8,081 nucleotides of DNA from contig JAFAIY010000406.1 of assembly GCA_019236485.1 (NCBI GenBank), positions 1-8,081 of the forward strand. Reading direction: 5' to 3'. The position numbers and the translations under genes were made by a program. The stretch comes from Comamonas sp. Its GTDB lineage: Bacteria; Pseudomonadota; Gammaproteobacteria; Burkholderiales; Burkholderiaceae_C. Shown here one piece after another: positions 1 through 6,418 of this stretch. The notes under the pieces were generated by a model. That model saw nothing but the letters and a program-made list of their open reading frames with translations, was not told the origin of the DNA and made no database searches. Position 1 is the first letter of the stretch; every line of letters starts with the position of its first letter.

Positions 1-462
1 GCGCTTGACCGCACGGACCGCAGAATCCTCGACATCTTGCAGCGCGAGGGCCGCATCGCGATCACCGAGCTGGCCGAGCGCGTGGGCCTGTCCGCCTCGC
101 CCTGTTCGGAGCGCATCAAGCGCATGGAGCGCGCCGGCGTGATCACCGGCTACCACGCGCATCTCTCGCCCGAGGCCCTGGGCAAGACGCTGCTGGTGTT
201 TGTGGAGCTCAAACTGTCGTCAAAGTCCGAGGAGGTCTTCGACAAGGTGCGCAAGGAGCTGCTGCATGTGCCCGACGTGCTCGAATGCCATCTGGTGTCC
301 GGCAGCTTCGACTATCTGGTCAAGGCCAGGCTGGGCGGCATGCGCGAATACCGGCGCCTGCTGGGCGACATACTCAAAAAACTGCCTGTGCCGGCCGAGT
401 CGCACAGCTATGTGGTGATGGAAGAGGTCAAGGACACCCAGATCCTGCCCCTGGACCGCTGA
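1..462 (+). CDS. Lrp/AsnC-family transcriptional regulator (5' end cut by window edge)
   Basis: The reading frame is open from base 1 and stops at TGA 460-462, giving 153 visible residues. By comparison with E. coli Lrp (164 aa), only about 5-12 N-terminal residues are missing. Numbering from the first visible codon, residues 2-60 form the Lrp-type DNA-binding domain: LDRTDRRILDILQREGR leads into the helix-turn-helix (about 20-46), with the family motif GLSASPCSERIKRMERAGVI. Residues about 65-145 form the RAM/AsnC effector domain, with HLVSGSFDYLVKAR and the near-terminal YVVMEEVKD. Both are close to Lrp itself rather than to divergent AsnC paralogues. Such proteins form octamers or hexadecamers that sense amino acids and regulate amino-acid metabolism genes, often a divergent neighbour, here outside the window. 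No clear terminator separates it from the next gene. The family call is secure; the target and ligand are not visible. Confidence 0.93.
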   Translation, partial: ALDRTDRRILDILQREGRIAITELAERVGLSASPCSERIKRMERAGVITGYHAHLSPEALGKTLLVFVELKLSSKSEEVFDKVRKELLHVPDVLECHLVSGSFDYLVKARLGGMREYRRLLGDILKKLPVPAESHSYVVMEEVKDTQILPLDR

Positions 463-533
463 GGCGGTTCGGCCTTCTAGCGCATAACTGCGCTGGACCA
501 CTTGGTTCCGCGCTCGAAGGCCGCTTCGCATCC

Positions 534-566
534 TAGAATCCACGCATAAAGAAAGCTTCTAGGAGA
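534..566 (+). promoter_or_regulatory. Candidate -10 box and ribosome binding site of the response regulator gene
   Basis: In the 108-bp gap before the response regulator, TAGAAT (534-539) resembles a sigma-70 -10 box, but no good -35 lies 16-18 bp upstream. A weak stem, CGAAG-GCCG-CTTCG (515-528), sits just before it. The Shine-Dalgarno AGGAGA (561-566) is strong and ends 4 nt before the ATG at 571, supporting that start. The promoter part is weak; the ribosome binding site is good. Confidence 0.4.
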
Positions 567-570
567 CAAC

Positions 571-1240
<670 letters not shown>

Positions 1241-1248
<8 letters not shown>

Positions 1249-1331
1249 GCGGCTTTGCCTAGGCCGCCCCGCCGCTTCCCCCCAGGGGGACGGCAGCCTT
1301 TGCTTCGGGGCGGCCCTCGCTGGCTGCCTCT
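1241..1331 (+). repeat. Dispersed intergenic repeat, copy 1
   Basis: This roughly 90-bp element begins CCCCCTGAGC and contains the facing arms AGCGGC (1248-1253) and GCCGCT (1271-1276), then CCCCCC (1278-1283) and GGGGG (1285-1289). The 5' C run can also pair with that G run, closing a larger hairpin. It aligns with the minus strand of 5719-5805 over its whole length: CCCCCTGAGC, GGCTTCCCCC-like, GGGGGACG, GCTTCG, GGCGGC and a final CTCT recur in the same order. It fills most of the spacer between response regulator and kinase and supplies the regulator's stop codon. Repeats of this kind are, from memory, common between genes in Comamonadaceae. Its function is unknown. Confidence 0.72.
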
Positions 1332-1353
1332 TGCATGAGATAGCGCCCCACCC

Positions 1354-2796
1354 ATGAAGATCTTTCAGCGTGAGCAGCGATCCCTGTTTGGCGAGATCCT
1401 GGACTGGATGCTCACGCCGCTGCTGCTGCTGTGGCCGGTGAGCCTGGCCCTGACCTGGCTGGTGGCCCAGGGCCTGGCCAACAAGCCCTTCGACCGCGCG
1501 CTCGAATACAACGCCCAGGCCCTGGCCCAGCTGGTCATCGTGCAGCGCGGCAAGGTGCAGTTCAATCTGCCACAGTCGGCCAGCGAGATCCTGCGCGCCG
1601 ACGAATCGGACACGGTGTTCTTCCAGGTCAGCGGCATCAGGGGCGAATACCTGGCCGGCGAGCGCGACCTGCCCCGGCCGCCCGAGCGCGACGAGGCGCC
1701 GCCCGCGGGCACGGTGCTGCTGCGCGACGAGGAGTACAAGGGCATCGATCTGCGCGTGGCCTATATCTGGGTGCGCATGCCCCTGCCCGGCGAACCCAGC
1801 GCCCTGGTCCAGGTCGCGGAGACGCGCGAGAAGCGCAGCGTGCTGGCCACCGAGATCATCAAGGGCGTGATGCTGCCGCAGTTCGTGATCCTGCCGCTGG
1901 CCGCGCTGCTGGTATGGCTGGCGCTGGCGCGCGGCATCAAGCCGCTGCACAGGCTGGAGGAGCGCATACGCGCGCGCAAGCCCGAGGACCTCTCGCCGAT
2001 CAACCACAAGGAGGTGCCGCTGGAGGTGGTGCCGCTGGTCGACTCCGTCAACGATCTGCTGGAGCGGCTGGACGACTCCATCGCCACGCAAAAGCGCTTT
2101 CTGGCCGACGCGGCCCATCAGCTCAAGACGCCGCTGGCGGGCCTGCGCATGCAGGCCGACCTGGCCCAGCGCGAGGGCACGAACACCGAGGAGCTGAAGC
2201 GCTCGCTGGCGCAGATCGGGCGCTCCAGCATGCGCGCCACCCACACCGTGAACCAGCTGCTGGCGCTGGCGCGGGCCGAAAGCGCCGTGCCCGCCATGCA
2301 GGCCTGCAATCTGGTGCGCATCGTCACCGACGTGGTGCAGGACTGCCTGCCGCGCGCCATGGACAAGCATATAGACCTGGGCTACGAGGGCGCGAGCTCG
2401 GCCACGCCCGGCGTCTGGCTCAACGGCAATGCCACGCTGCTGGCCGAGCTGGTGCGCAATCTGGTGGACAACGCCATCAACTACACGCCCTCGTCCAGCG
2501 CCCTGCCCGGCATGGTCACGGTGCGCGTGCAGGCCGATCGTTTCGGCCAGGTGCTGCTGCTGCAGGTGGAGGACTCGGGCCCCGGCGTGCCGCCGTCCGA
2601 GCGGGAGCTGGTCTTCCAGCCCTTCTACCGCACCCTGGGCACCGAGGCCGACGGCTCGGGCCTGGGCCTGCCCATCGTCATGGAAATAGCGCGCCAGCAT
2701 GGCGCCCAGGTGCTGCTGGAGGACGCGCGCCAGGGCCAGACGCCGCCGGGCGCACTGTTTACCGTGCGCTTCAAGCCTCTGCCCGGGCAAAGCTGA
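1354..2796 (+). CDS. Sensor histidine kinase, TctE-like (2CSK_N-type sensory domain)
   Basis: A 480-aa inner-membrane kinase. Membrane segments are near residues 20-40 and 173-193. Between them lies a periplasmic domain of about 130 residues of the kind found in TctE/QseC-like kinases (two-component sensor kinase N-terminal family). A HAMP-like linker follows (about 194-245), then the H-box AHQLKTPL with phospho-acceptor H255. The ATPase domain has the N-box RNLVDNAINYTP (N369, N373), G1 box DSGPGV (407-412), F-box FQPFYR and G2 box GSGLGL (434-439). All catalytic motifs are intact. ATG 1354 is the first start after an in-frame stop at 1336-1338. No convincing Shine-Dalgarno precedes it, so it may rely on translation from the regulator gene. 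It should phosphorylate the 571-1248 product. The Bug receptor encoded next is a plausible periplasmic partner, as described for Bordetella BctE/BctC. Confidence 0.94.
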   Translation: MKIFQREQRSLFGEILDWMLTPLLLLWPVSLALTWLVAQGLANKPFDRALEYNAQALAQLVIVQRGKVQFNLPQSASEILRADESDTVFFQVSGIRGEYLAGERDLPRPPERDEAPPAGTVLLRDEEYKGIDLRVAYIWVRMPLPGEPSALVQVAETREKRSVLATEIIKGVMLPQFVILPLAALLVWLALARGIKPLHRLEERIRARKPEDLSPINHKEVPLEVVPLVDSVNDLLERLDDSIATQKRFLADAAHQLKTPLAGLRMQADLAQREGTNTEELKRSLAQIGRSSMRATHTVNQLLALARAESAVPAMQACNLVRIVTDVVQDCLPRAMDKHIDLGYEGASSATPGVWLNGNATLLAELVRNLVDNAINYTPSSSALPGMVTVRVQADRFGQVLLLQVEDSGPGVPPSERELVFQPFYRTLGTEADGSGLGLPIVMEIARQHGAQVLLEDARQGQTPPGALFTVRFKPLPGQS

Positions 2797-2846
2797 TTCG
2801 CACCCGGTGTTCGCTTTATTGCAGCGCTGGTATCGGAAACTGCGTA

Positions 2847-2874
2847 TTTTGCAAATTCTGCAGGACCCTAAAAT
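2847..2874 (+). promoter_or_regulatory. Candidate promoter and operator of the Bug receptor gene
   Basis: The 162-bp gap after the kinase gene is AT-rich for this window, which suggests separate transcription of the receptor gene. TAAAAT (2869-2874) is a good -10 candidate. The best -35 at 16-bp spacing is TTTTGC (2847-2852), which is poor, as expected for an activator-dependent promoter. A perfect 8-bp palindrome, TTTGCAAA (2848-2855), overlaps that -35 position and could be a regulator site. Inference only. Confidence 0.35.
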
Positions 2875-2946
2875 CAATTTCACATGGACTGCCCCAAAAG
2901 TCAGCGCTCGCGTGCGGCTGGAGCAGCAGATTTGGAAATGGATCCC

Positions 2947-2951
2947 GGGAG
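2947..2951 (+). promoter_or_regulatory. Ribosome binding site fixing the Bug receptor start
   Basis: GGGAG lies 7 nt before ATG 2959. It selects this start over the in-frame ATGs at 2884 and 2938, which would put a polar, non-signal stretch ahead of the signal peptide. Confidence 0.6.
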
Positions 2952-2958
2952 CTTGTTG

Positions 2959-3936
2959 ATGCAACGTCGTCAATTCATCTGCACCGCCGCTGCCTCCGCA
3001 GTGGCTTCTTCTTTCTCCGGCCTGGCCCAGGCCCAGGACACGGCGCGCCCGCTGCGCATCGTCGTGCCCTTCCCGGCCGGCGGCTCCACCGACATGGTGC
3101 CGCGCAATATGCAGGACGTGCTGCCCAAGCTGCTGGGCGGCCAGGCCGTGGTGATCGAGAACAAGGCCGGCGCCGGCGGCTCCATCGGCATGGCCGAAGT
3201 GGCCCGTGCCAACGACGGCGTGACCTTCGGCATCGCCACCCTGTCCACCCATGGCGTGAACCCCGCGGTGTTCAAGAAGCTGCCCTATGACGCCCTCAAC
3301 GACTTCGTGGGCGTGACGGAAATCGTCAAGGCTCCGGGCGTGATCGTGATCAACCCCAAGCTGGTGCCCGCCAAGAACTTCGCCGAATTCGTGGCCTATC
3401 TCAAGGCCAACCCCGGCAAAGTGTCCTATGCCACGCCCGGCAACGGCACCATCGGCCATATGTGGGGCGCCCAGTTCATCAAGAGCACGGGCACCGACAT
3501 GCACCACATCCCCTACCGCGGCGCCGGCCCGGCCATCAACGACGTGCTGGGCGGCCAGGTGCCCGTGTACTTCGACCAGGTGGCCTCGTCCCTGCCCCAT
3601 ATCAAGTCGGGCAAGCTGCGCGCCCTGGCCGTGTCCTGGCACGAGCGCCTGGACGTGCTGCCCGATGTGCCGACCTATGCCCAGTCCGGCCACCCCGACC
3701 TCAACGATCCTTCGTGGTTTGGCCTGGTGGCCCCCAAGAGCACACCCGCGGCCCAGGTGGAGCGCATGCAGAAGGCCATCGTGGCCGCGCTCAAGGACCC
3801 TGCCGTCAAGCAGCGCATGGCCGCCCAGGGCCTCTATCCTTCGGGCACCTCGAGCGCCGATTTCACCAAGCAGATCGCCAGCGAAGTGACCAAGATGAAG
3901 AAGGTCGCGGCCTCCGCCGACATCCATCTGGATTAA
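2959..3936 (+). CDS. Bug/TctC-family periplasmic solute-binding receptor
   Basis: With the start at 2959 the protein has 325 aa, typical of the family. Residues 1-25 form a signal peptide: MQRRQF, a hydrophobic stretch, and a cleavage site AQA before QD. The twin arginine could suggest Tat export, but the motif is incomplete and Sec is equally possible. The mature protein shows TctC-family hallmarks: PLRIVVPFPAGGSTDM, ENKAGAGGS, KLPYDALNDF, SYATPGNGT, HIPYRGAGPAINDVLGGQV and a SGKLRALAV segment. These receptors bind small carboxylates and related ligands with a Venus-flytrap fold. Tricarboxylate transport (TctCBA) also needs TctA and TctB, which are absent here; a terminator follows instead. 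The neighbouring regulator and kinase suggest a sensing role or a shared transporter elsewhere. The ligand cannot be read from the sequence. Confidence 0.95.
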   Translation: MQRRQFICTAAASAVASSFSGLAQAQDTARPLRIVVPFPAGGSTDMVPRNMQDVLPKLLGGQAVVIENKAGAGGSIGMAEVARANDGVTFGIATLSTHGVNPAVFKKLPYDALNDFVGVTEIVKAPGVIVINPKLVPAKNFAEFVAYLKANPGKVSYATPGNGTIGHMWGAQFIKSTGTDMHHIPYRGAGPAINDVLGGQVPVYFDQVASSLPHIKSGKLRALAVSWHERLDVLPDVPTYAQSGHPDLNDPSWFGLVAPKSTPAAQVERMQKAIVAALKDPAVKQRMAAQGLYPSGTSSADFTKQIASEVTKMKKVAASADIHLD

Positions 3937-3945
3937 AAACCGGAG

Positions 3946-3968
3946 CATGGCGCGCCTGTTGCGCCATG
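3946..3968 (+). other. Stem-loop directly after the Bug receptor gene
   Basis: CATGGCGC (3946-3953) pairs perfectly with GCGCCATG (3961-3968) around a 7-nt loop. It starts 9 nt after the stop codon and lacks a following T run, so it is not a classical terminator itself. With the terminator hairpin 11 nt further on it forms a tandem pair, and may protect the receptor mRNA 3' end. Confidence 0.5.
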
Positions 3969-3979
3969 TCTTCATACAC

Positions 3980-4008
3980 AAAAGGCCTGCAGATGCAGGC
4001 CTTTTTTT
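3980..4008 (+). terminator. Rho-independent terminator of the sensory unit
   Basis: A perfect 11-bp stem, AAAAGGCCTGC (3980-3990) with GCAGGCCTTTT (3995-4005), closes an AGAT loop; the T run extends over 4002-4008. It ends transcription of the Bug receptor gene. On the other strand the stem is followed by TTTTGTGTAT, so it may also stop the convergent SPOR transcript. Confidence 0.9.
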
Positions 4009-4038
4009 CGTCAACAGCTCCTCAATCAGGAGCGAAAC

Positions 4039-4788
4039 TCATTTGGGACAGGCCTGCAGCGCCTTGGGCAGCAGATTCTTGCCGGCCAGCGCGGCCACCT
4101 CGTTCCTGAAGCTGGGCGTGGCCTTGGGCAGGCGCAGCGCATAGGTTGTCAGCTCGGGGCGCTCCTGCACCACGCGGGCCGTGCGCACGCCCTGGCGCGT
4201 GAAGGTAGCCAGCTGGCGCTGGGCGGCCTCCTCGGTGGAAAAACGCCCCAGCGAAAGGCCGGGCTCGAAGCCGCCGCCCGCGCGGTCGAAGTCGATGTTC
4301 ATCAGGCGCAGCTCACCGCGCTTGCGGTCCAGAAACTCGGTGTCGGGGAACTTGCCCATATAGACCATCCAGCGGCCGTTCTGATGGCTGGCCACGAGTT
4401 CCCAGTCCGCCTTGGGCTTGGCCGCCAGCGCCCGGCGGATGCTGTCGGCCTGGCGCTCCTCTATGCCCGAAGCCTGGTAGCAGCTCTCGGGCTCCTTGAG
4501 CTCCTTGGCTACGGCCACGGGCTCGGGCTTGCTCTCAGGCTTGTTGAGCGGCTTGGCAGGGGCCTCGGGCGCCGGTTCGGCGAGCTCGGGCTCCGCGGCC
4601 GCGCTTTCCTGCGGCTCGGCCGCACCCGGCTTGTCGAAGCTCAGCGCCTCGGGCTTGATCTGCTGCTCAAGACGCTGAGGCTCGGACTGCAGCACCGGCG
4701 CCAACCCCAGGCCCGCCAGATGGCCATGGCTCCACAGGTAGTAGCCGGCATTGGCCAGCAGCAGCAGCAGGAAAACAATTCTCAGCAT
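4039..4788 (-). CDS. Membrane-anchored SPOR-domain protein
   Basis: A 249-aa protein with a single N-terminal membrane segment (about 3-19) and a Pro/Glu/Ala-rich linker (about 35-100) that should span the periplasm. A C-terminal region at about 138-210 resembles a SPOR fold: WMVYMGKFPD, then LGRFSTEEAAQRQLATFTRQG and RVVQER. SPOR domains bind denuded glycan strands of septal peptidoglycan and often localise proteins to the division site (FtsN, DamX, DedD). There is a further tail of about 40 residues. Two cysteines, C103 before the domain and C247 near the C terminus, could form a disulfide in the periplasm. The gene starts 21 nt after birA stops, on the same strand, with a GAGGGA ribosome site, so the two are probably co-transcribed. 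The precise cellular role is unknown; the SPOR assignment rests on pattern rather than a search. Confidence 0.85.
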   Translation of the reverse strand: MLRIVFLLLLLANAGYYLWSHGHLAGLGLAPVLQSEPQRLEQQIKPEALSFDKPGAAEPQESAAAEPELAEPAPEAPAKPLNKPESKPEPVAVAKELKEPESCYQASGIEERQADSIRRALAAKPKADWELVASHQNGRWMVYMGKFPDTEFLDRKRGELRLMNIDFDRAGGGFEPGLSLGRFSTEEAAQRQLATFTRQGVRTARVVQERPELTTYALRLPKATPSFRNEVAALAGKNLLPKALQACPK

Positions 4789-4809
4789 GGACTTCCCTCG
4801 GGTGCAGGC

Positions 4810-5643
4810 TCAATTCTGCAGCGGGCTGCCGGCCGGGCGCACGCTGATCTCCGAACTGGTCACGGCCTGCAGGCCGCCGGCCGTGCGCACCAGAAAGCCG
4901 CCATCGGCGGCCACGCCCTGGGCCAAGCCGCTCGTGCCGTCGCTCAGATTCACTTCGCGACCCGCCAGCAGGTCGCGCTGGGCAAAGCGCGGCAGCAGCG
5001 GCGCAAAGCCGTTCCGCGCAAAGGCCTGCACCTCGGCGACCAGCGCCGGCAGAATGCAGGCCAGGGCCGTGGGCGCATCCAGCGCCGCATCCAGCTCCTG
5101 CAGACAGGCCGGCGGCGTGCGCATGCCGTCGCCGGGGCGCGGACGCACATTGATGCCTATGCCTATCACCACATAGCGCGGCGCACTGAAATCATGCTGA
5201 TGCGTGCCGACAAAGCTCGCGGTCTCGATCAGAATGCCGGCCAGCTTGCGGTCGCCTTCCAGCCACAGATCGTTGGGCCATTTGATGCCGATCTTGGACG
5301 TGGCGCTGCCCGCAGCGGGCAGATGGGGCTGCAGGCTCTCGGCCACGCTGACCCCCACGGCCAGGGACAGGCCCGACCAGTCCCTGGGCGCCAGCGGCAG
5401 GCCCAGCGAGAACATCAGCGAATCGCCGACACCGCTGACCCAGTTGCGGCCCAGCCGGCCACGGCCCTGAGTCTGCTGCTCGGCGATCAGGAGCACGGGC
5501 TCGGTCAGGCCGTCGCGCGCGCGGCGCATGAGCTCGGTGTTGGAGGAGTCTATGGAAGGCAGAACCTCCACCGTAAAGCCCGGCAGCTGTGGCGCAATGG
5601 CTTCCCACAAGGCTTCGGCATTCCAGTGAATCGGCTGGGTCAT
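4810..5643 (-). CDS. birA: Biotin--[acetyl-CoA-carboxylase] ligase, monofunctional BirA
   Basis: A 277-aa enzyme that makes biotinyl-5'-AMP from biotin and ATP and transfers biotin to the carboxyl-carrier protein of acetyl-CoA carboxylase and related carboxylases. The catalytic domain shows SSNTEL (33-38), the biotinyl-AMP loop QTQGRGRLGRNW (57-68), KWPNDLW (121-127) with RKLAGILIE (132-140), and GIGINV (161-166). A small C-terminal SH3-like domain follows (about 225-272). There is no N-terminal helix-turn-helix, so unlike E. coli BirA it should not act as a repressor. The ATG at 5643 is preceded only by a weak GGA-type ribosome site. Three bases upstream is a TAA (5649-5647) in the same frame that ends an open frame coming from the SET gene repeat. 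The SPOR gene follows after 21 nt. Confidence 0.96.
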   Translation of the reverse strand: MTQPIHWNAEALWEAIAPQLPGFTVEVLPSIDSSNTELMRRARDGLTEPVLLIAEQQTQGRGRLGRNWVSGVGDSLMFSLGLPLAPRDWSGLSLAVGVSVAESLQPHLPAAGSATSKIGIKWPNDLWLEGDRKLAGILIETASFVGTHQHDFSAPRYVVIGIGINVRPRPGDGMRTPPACLQELDAALDAPTALACILPALVAEVQAFARNGFAPLLPRFAQRDLLAGREVNLSDGTSGLAQGVAADGGFLVRTAGGLQAVTSSEISVRPAGSPLQN

Positions 5644-5656
5644 TTTTTATCCAAAT

Positions 5657-5693
5657 CTAAAAACTGGCGCTTCCTGCTCTAAGCAGCAGGCGC
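5657..5693 (-). terminator. Probable terminator hairpin between the SET gene and birA
   Basis: Arms 5667-5678 and 5682-5693 form a 12-position stem with one mismatch, one G-T pair and a 3-nt loop. On the minus strand it is followed by CAG and then TTTTT (5663-5659), about 2-3 nt from the stem. It lies after the SET gene and ends only about 14 nt before the birA start. It could therefore terminate SET transcription or act as an attenuator for birA. The imperfect stem and short T run keep confidence moderate. Confidence 0.5.
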
Positions 5694-5718
5694 TTTCCGC
5701 ATAGGCATACCGCACCTC

Positions 5719-5805
5719 AGAGACGCCAAGCAAGAGCCGCCTCGAAGCGAAGGCGTCGTCCCCCTCCCGAAGAGAGAGGGGGAAGCCGCGCAGCGGCTCA
5801 GGGGG
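5719..5805 (-). repeat. Dispersed intergenic repeat, copy 2 (inverted relative to copy 1)
   Basis: Read on the minus strand this begins CCCCCTGAGC and aligns with 1241-1331 to the end. It holds two clean hairpins: AGCCGC/GCGGCT with a 3-nt loop (5784-5798), and CCCCCTC/GAGGGGG with a 9-nt loop (5760-5782). The TGA in its first eight bases is the stop codon of the SET gene, just as copy 1 provides the stop of the response regulator. Copy 2 has compensating arm changes relative to copy 1 in the first stem, suggesting that the structure is maintained. Confidence 0.72.
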
Positions 5806-6301
5806 AGTCTGGAAACGGAGGTTTCCAGCCCCTTTTCGGCGCCAGCATGGTGCCGCGGCAGTTCTGGGCGCCGCAGTGGCAGGCATATTCGGCCTTGAGC
5901 TTGGGCGTGTAGCGCTCCTCCACCATCAGGCCGTAGTCGTAGTTGAGCTCCTCGCCGGCCGCGATATTGCGCAGCGCCACGATGAAAATGCGGCCGTCGC
6001 GCTCGTCGGTGTAGCAGTTCGGGTCGCAGCTGTGATTGATCCAGCGCGAGGAATTGCCGCTGTGCGTGGCGTCGATCACGCGCTCCGCGTCGACCTGGAA
6101 GTAGAAAGTGTGATTGGGCTGGCTGGGATCGTGAGGATGGCGGTCCTGGGCTTGCTGCCAGTCTATGACCTCGCCCACGTACTCGATGATGGTTTCGCCT
6201 TCCGCAATATCCTGCACGGCGAAAACACCTTTGCCGTGCACGCCGGAGCGCCGGGTCTGGATGCGGCGGCCCGTTGATGGGGCCAGGGATGTGCGGGGCA
6301 T
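5798..6301 (-). CDS. SET-domain protein lysine methyltransferase with post-SET zinc site
   Basis: Starting at the ATG at 6301 (AGAGA ribosome site just upstream) the protein has 167 aa and is essentially a lone SET domain. The order is standard: GVHGKGVFA (20-28), YVGEVID (41-47), RWINHSCDPNC (86-96) and GEELNYDYG (116-124), with Y123 as the likely catalytic tyrosine. The post-SET CHCGAQNC follows (C141, C143, C148), which with C96 can bind zinc. These are the S-adenosylmethionine, lysine-channel and zinc elements of eukaryotic histone methyltransferases. Bacterial examples include free-living species and secreted effectors (Legionella, Chlamydia, Burkholderia). No signal peptide or secretion domain is visible, so a cytoplasmic substrate is likely. 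The C-terminal PDSP and stop come from the intergenic repeat. The gene is divergent from topB. The frame is also open upstream, antisense to topB, but the domain begins at this ATG. Confidence 0.92.
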   Translation of the reverse strand: MPRTSLAPSTGRRIQTRRSGVHGKGVFAVQDIAEGETIIEYVGEVIDWQQAQDRHPHDPSQPNHTFYFQVDAERVIDATHSGNSSRWINHSCDPNCYTDERDGRIFIVALRNIAAGEELNYDYGLMVEERYTPKLKAEYACHCGAQNCRGTMLAPKRGWKPPFPDSP

Positions 6302-6320
6302 GTTTTCTCTGATACTTTGA

Positions 6321-6351
6321 ATATGCACACATGTGCGCGTGCGTGCGCGCG
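6321..6351. other. Z-DNA-prone alternating purine-pyrimidine tract in divergent intergenic region
   Basis: Thirty-one consecutive bases alternate purine and pyrimidine without a break, mostly GC and GT/AC steps, with an 8-bp palindrome CACATGTG at 6328-6335. Such runs flip to left-handed Z-DNA under negative supercoiling. It occupies the 117-bp gap between the SET gene start (6301) and the topB start (6419), starting 20 bp from the SET start. The alternation is read directly; a structural or regulatory role is inference. Confidence 0.75.
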
Positions 6352-6369
6352 AGAAGCGAATTGTATGAG

Positions 6370-6393
6370 CCTGAGCCCATATGGAGGCTCGGG
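6370..6393 (+). promoter_or_regulatory. Stem-loop in the probable topB leader
   Basis: CCTGAGCC (6370-6377) pairs with GGCTCGGG (6386-6393), with one T-G pair, around an 8-nt loop holding CATATGG. It lies 25 bp before the topB ATG. It may be a leader hairpin or a regulator site; no T run follows, so it is not a terminator. I could not assign a convincing -10/-35 pair for topB in this gap. Confidence 0.35.
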
Positions 6394-6418
6394 TGGTTAA
6401 TGACGACGAGAACACACA

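Noticed and set aside
502..507. TTGGTT as a -35 box for the response regulator gene
   Set aside because: It is 26 bp from the candidate -10 at 534, far outside the usual spacing.
2884..2958. Longer N terminus for the Bug receptor starting at 2884 or 2938
   Set aside because: It would put a polar stretch in front of a well-formed signal peptide. ATG 2959 has GGGAG 7 nt upstream, and the candidate -10 (2869-2874) lies too close to 2884 for a normal leader.
2959..3033. Twin-arginine (Tat) signal in the Bug receptor
   Set aside because: MQRRQF has the arginine pair but not the fuller consensus, and many Bug proteins begin this way; Sec export cannot be excluded.
1431..3290. Open frame of 619 codons on the plus strand
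   Set aside because: It overlaps the kinase and receptor genes in another frame, with shadow-type composition and no recognisable domain.
4384..5682. Open frame of 432 codons on the plus strand
   Set aside because: It is antisense to birA and the SPOR gene, both of which have clear motifs.
5704..5733. Possible birA promoter on the minus strand: TTGCTT (5733-5728) and TATGCC (5709-5704), 18-bp spacing
   Set aside because: The -10 matches only its first three bases and the -35 lies inside the repeat, so it is too weak to annotate.
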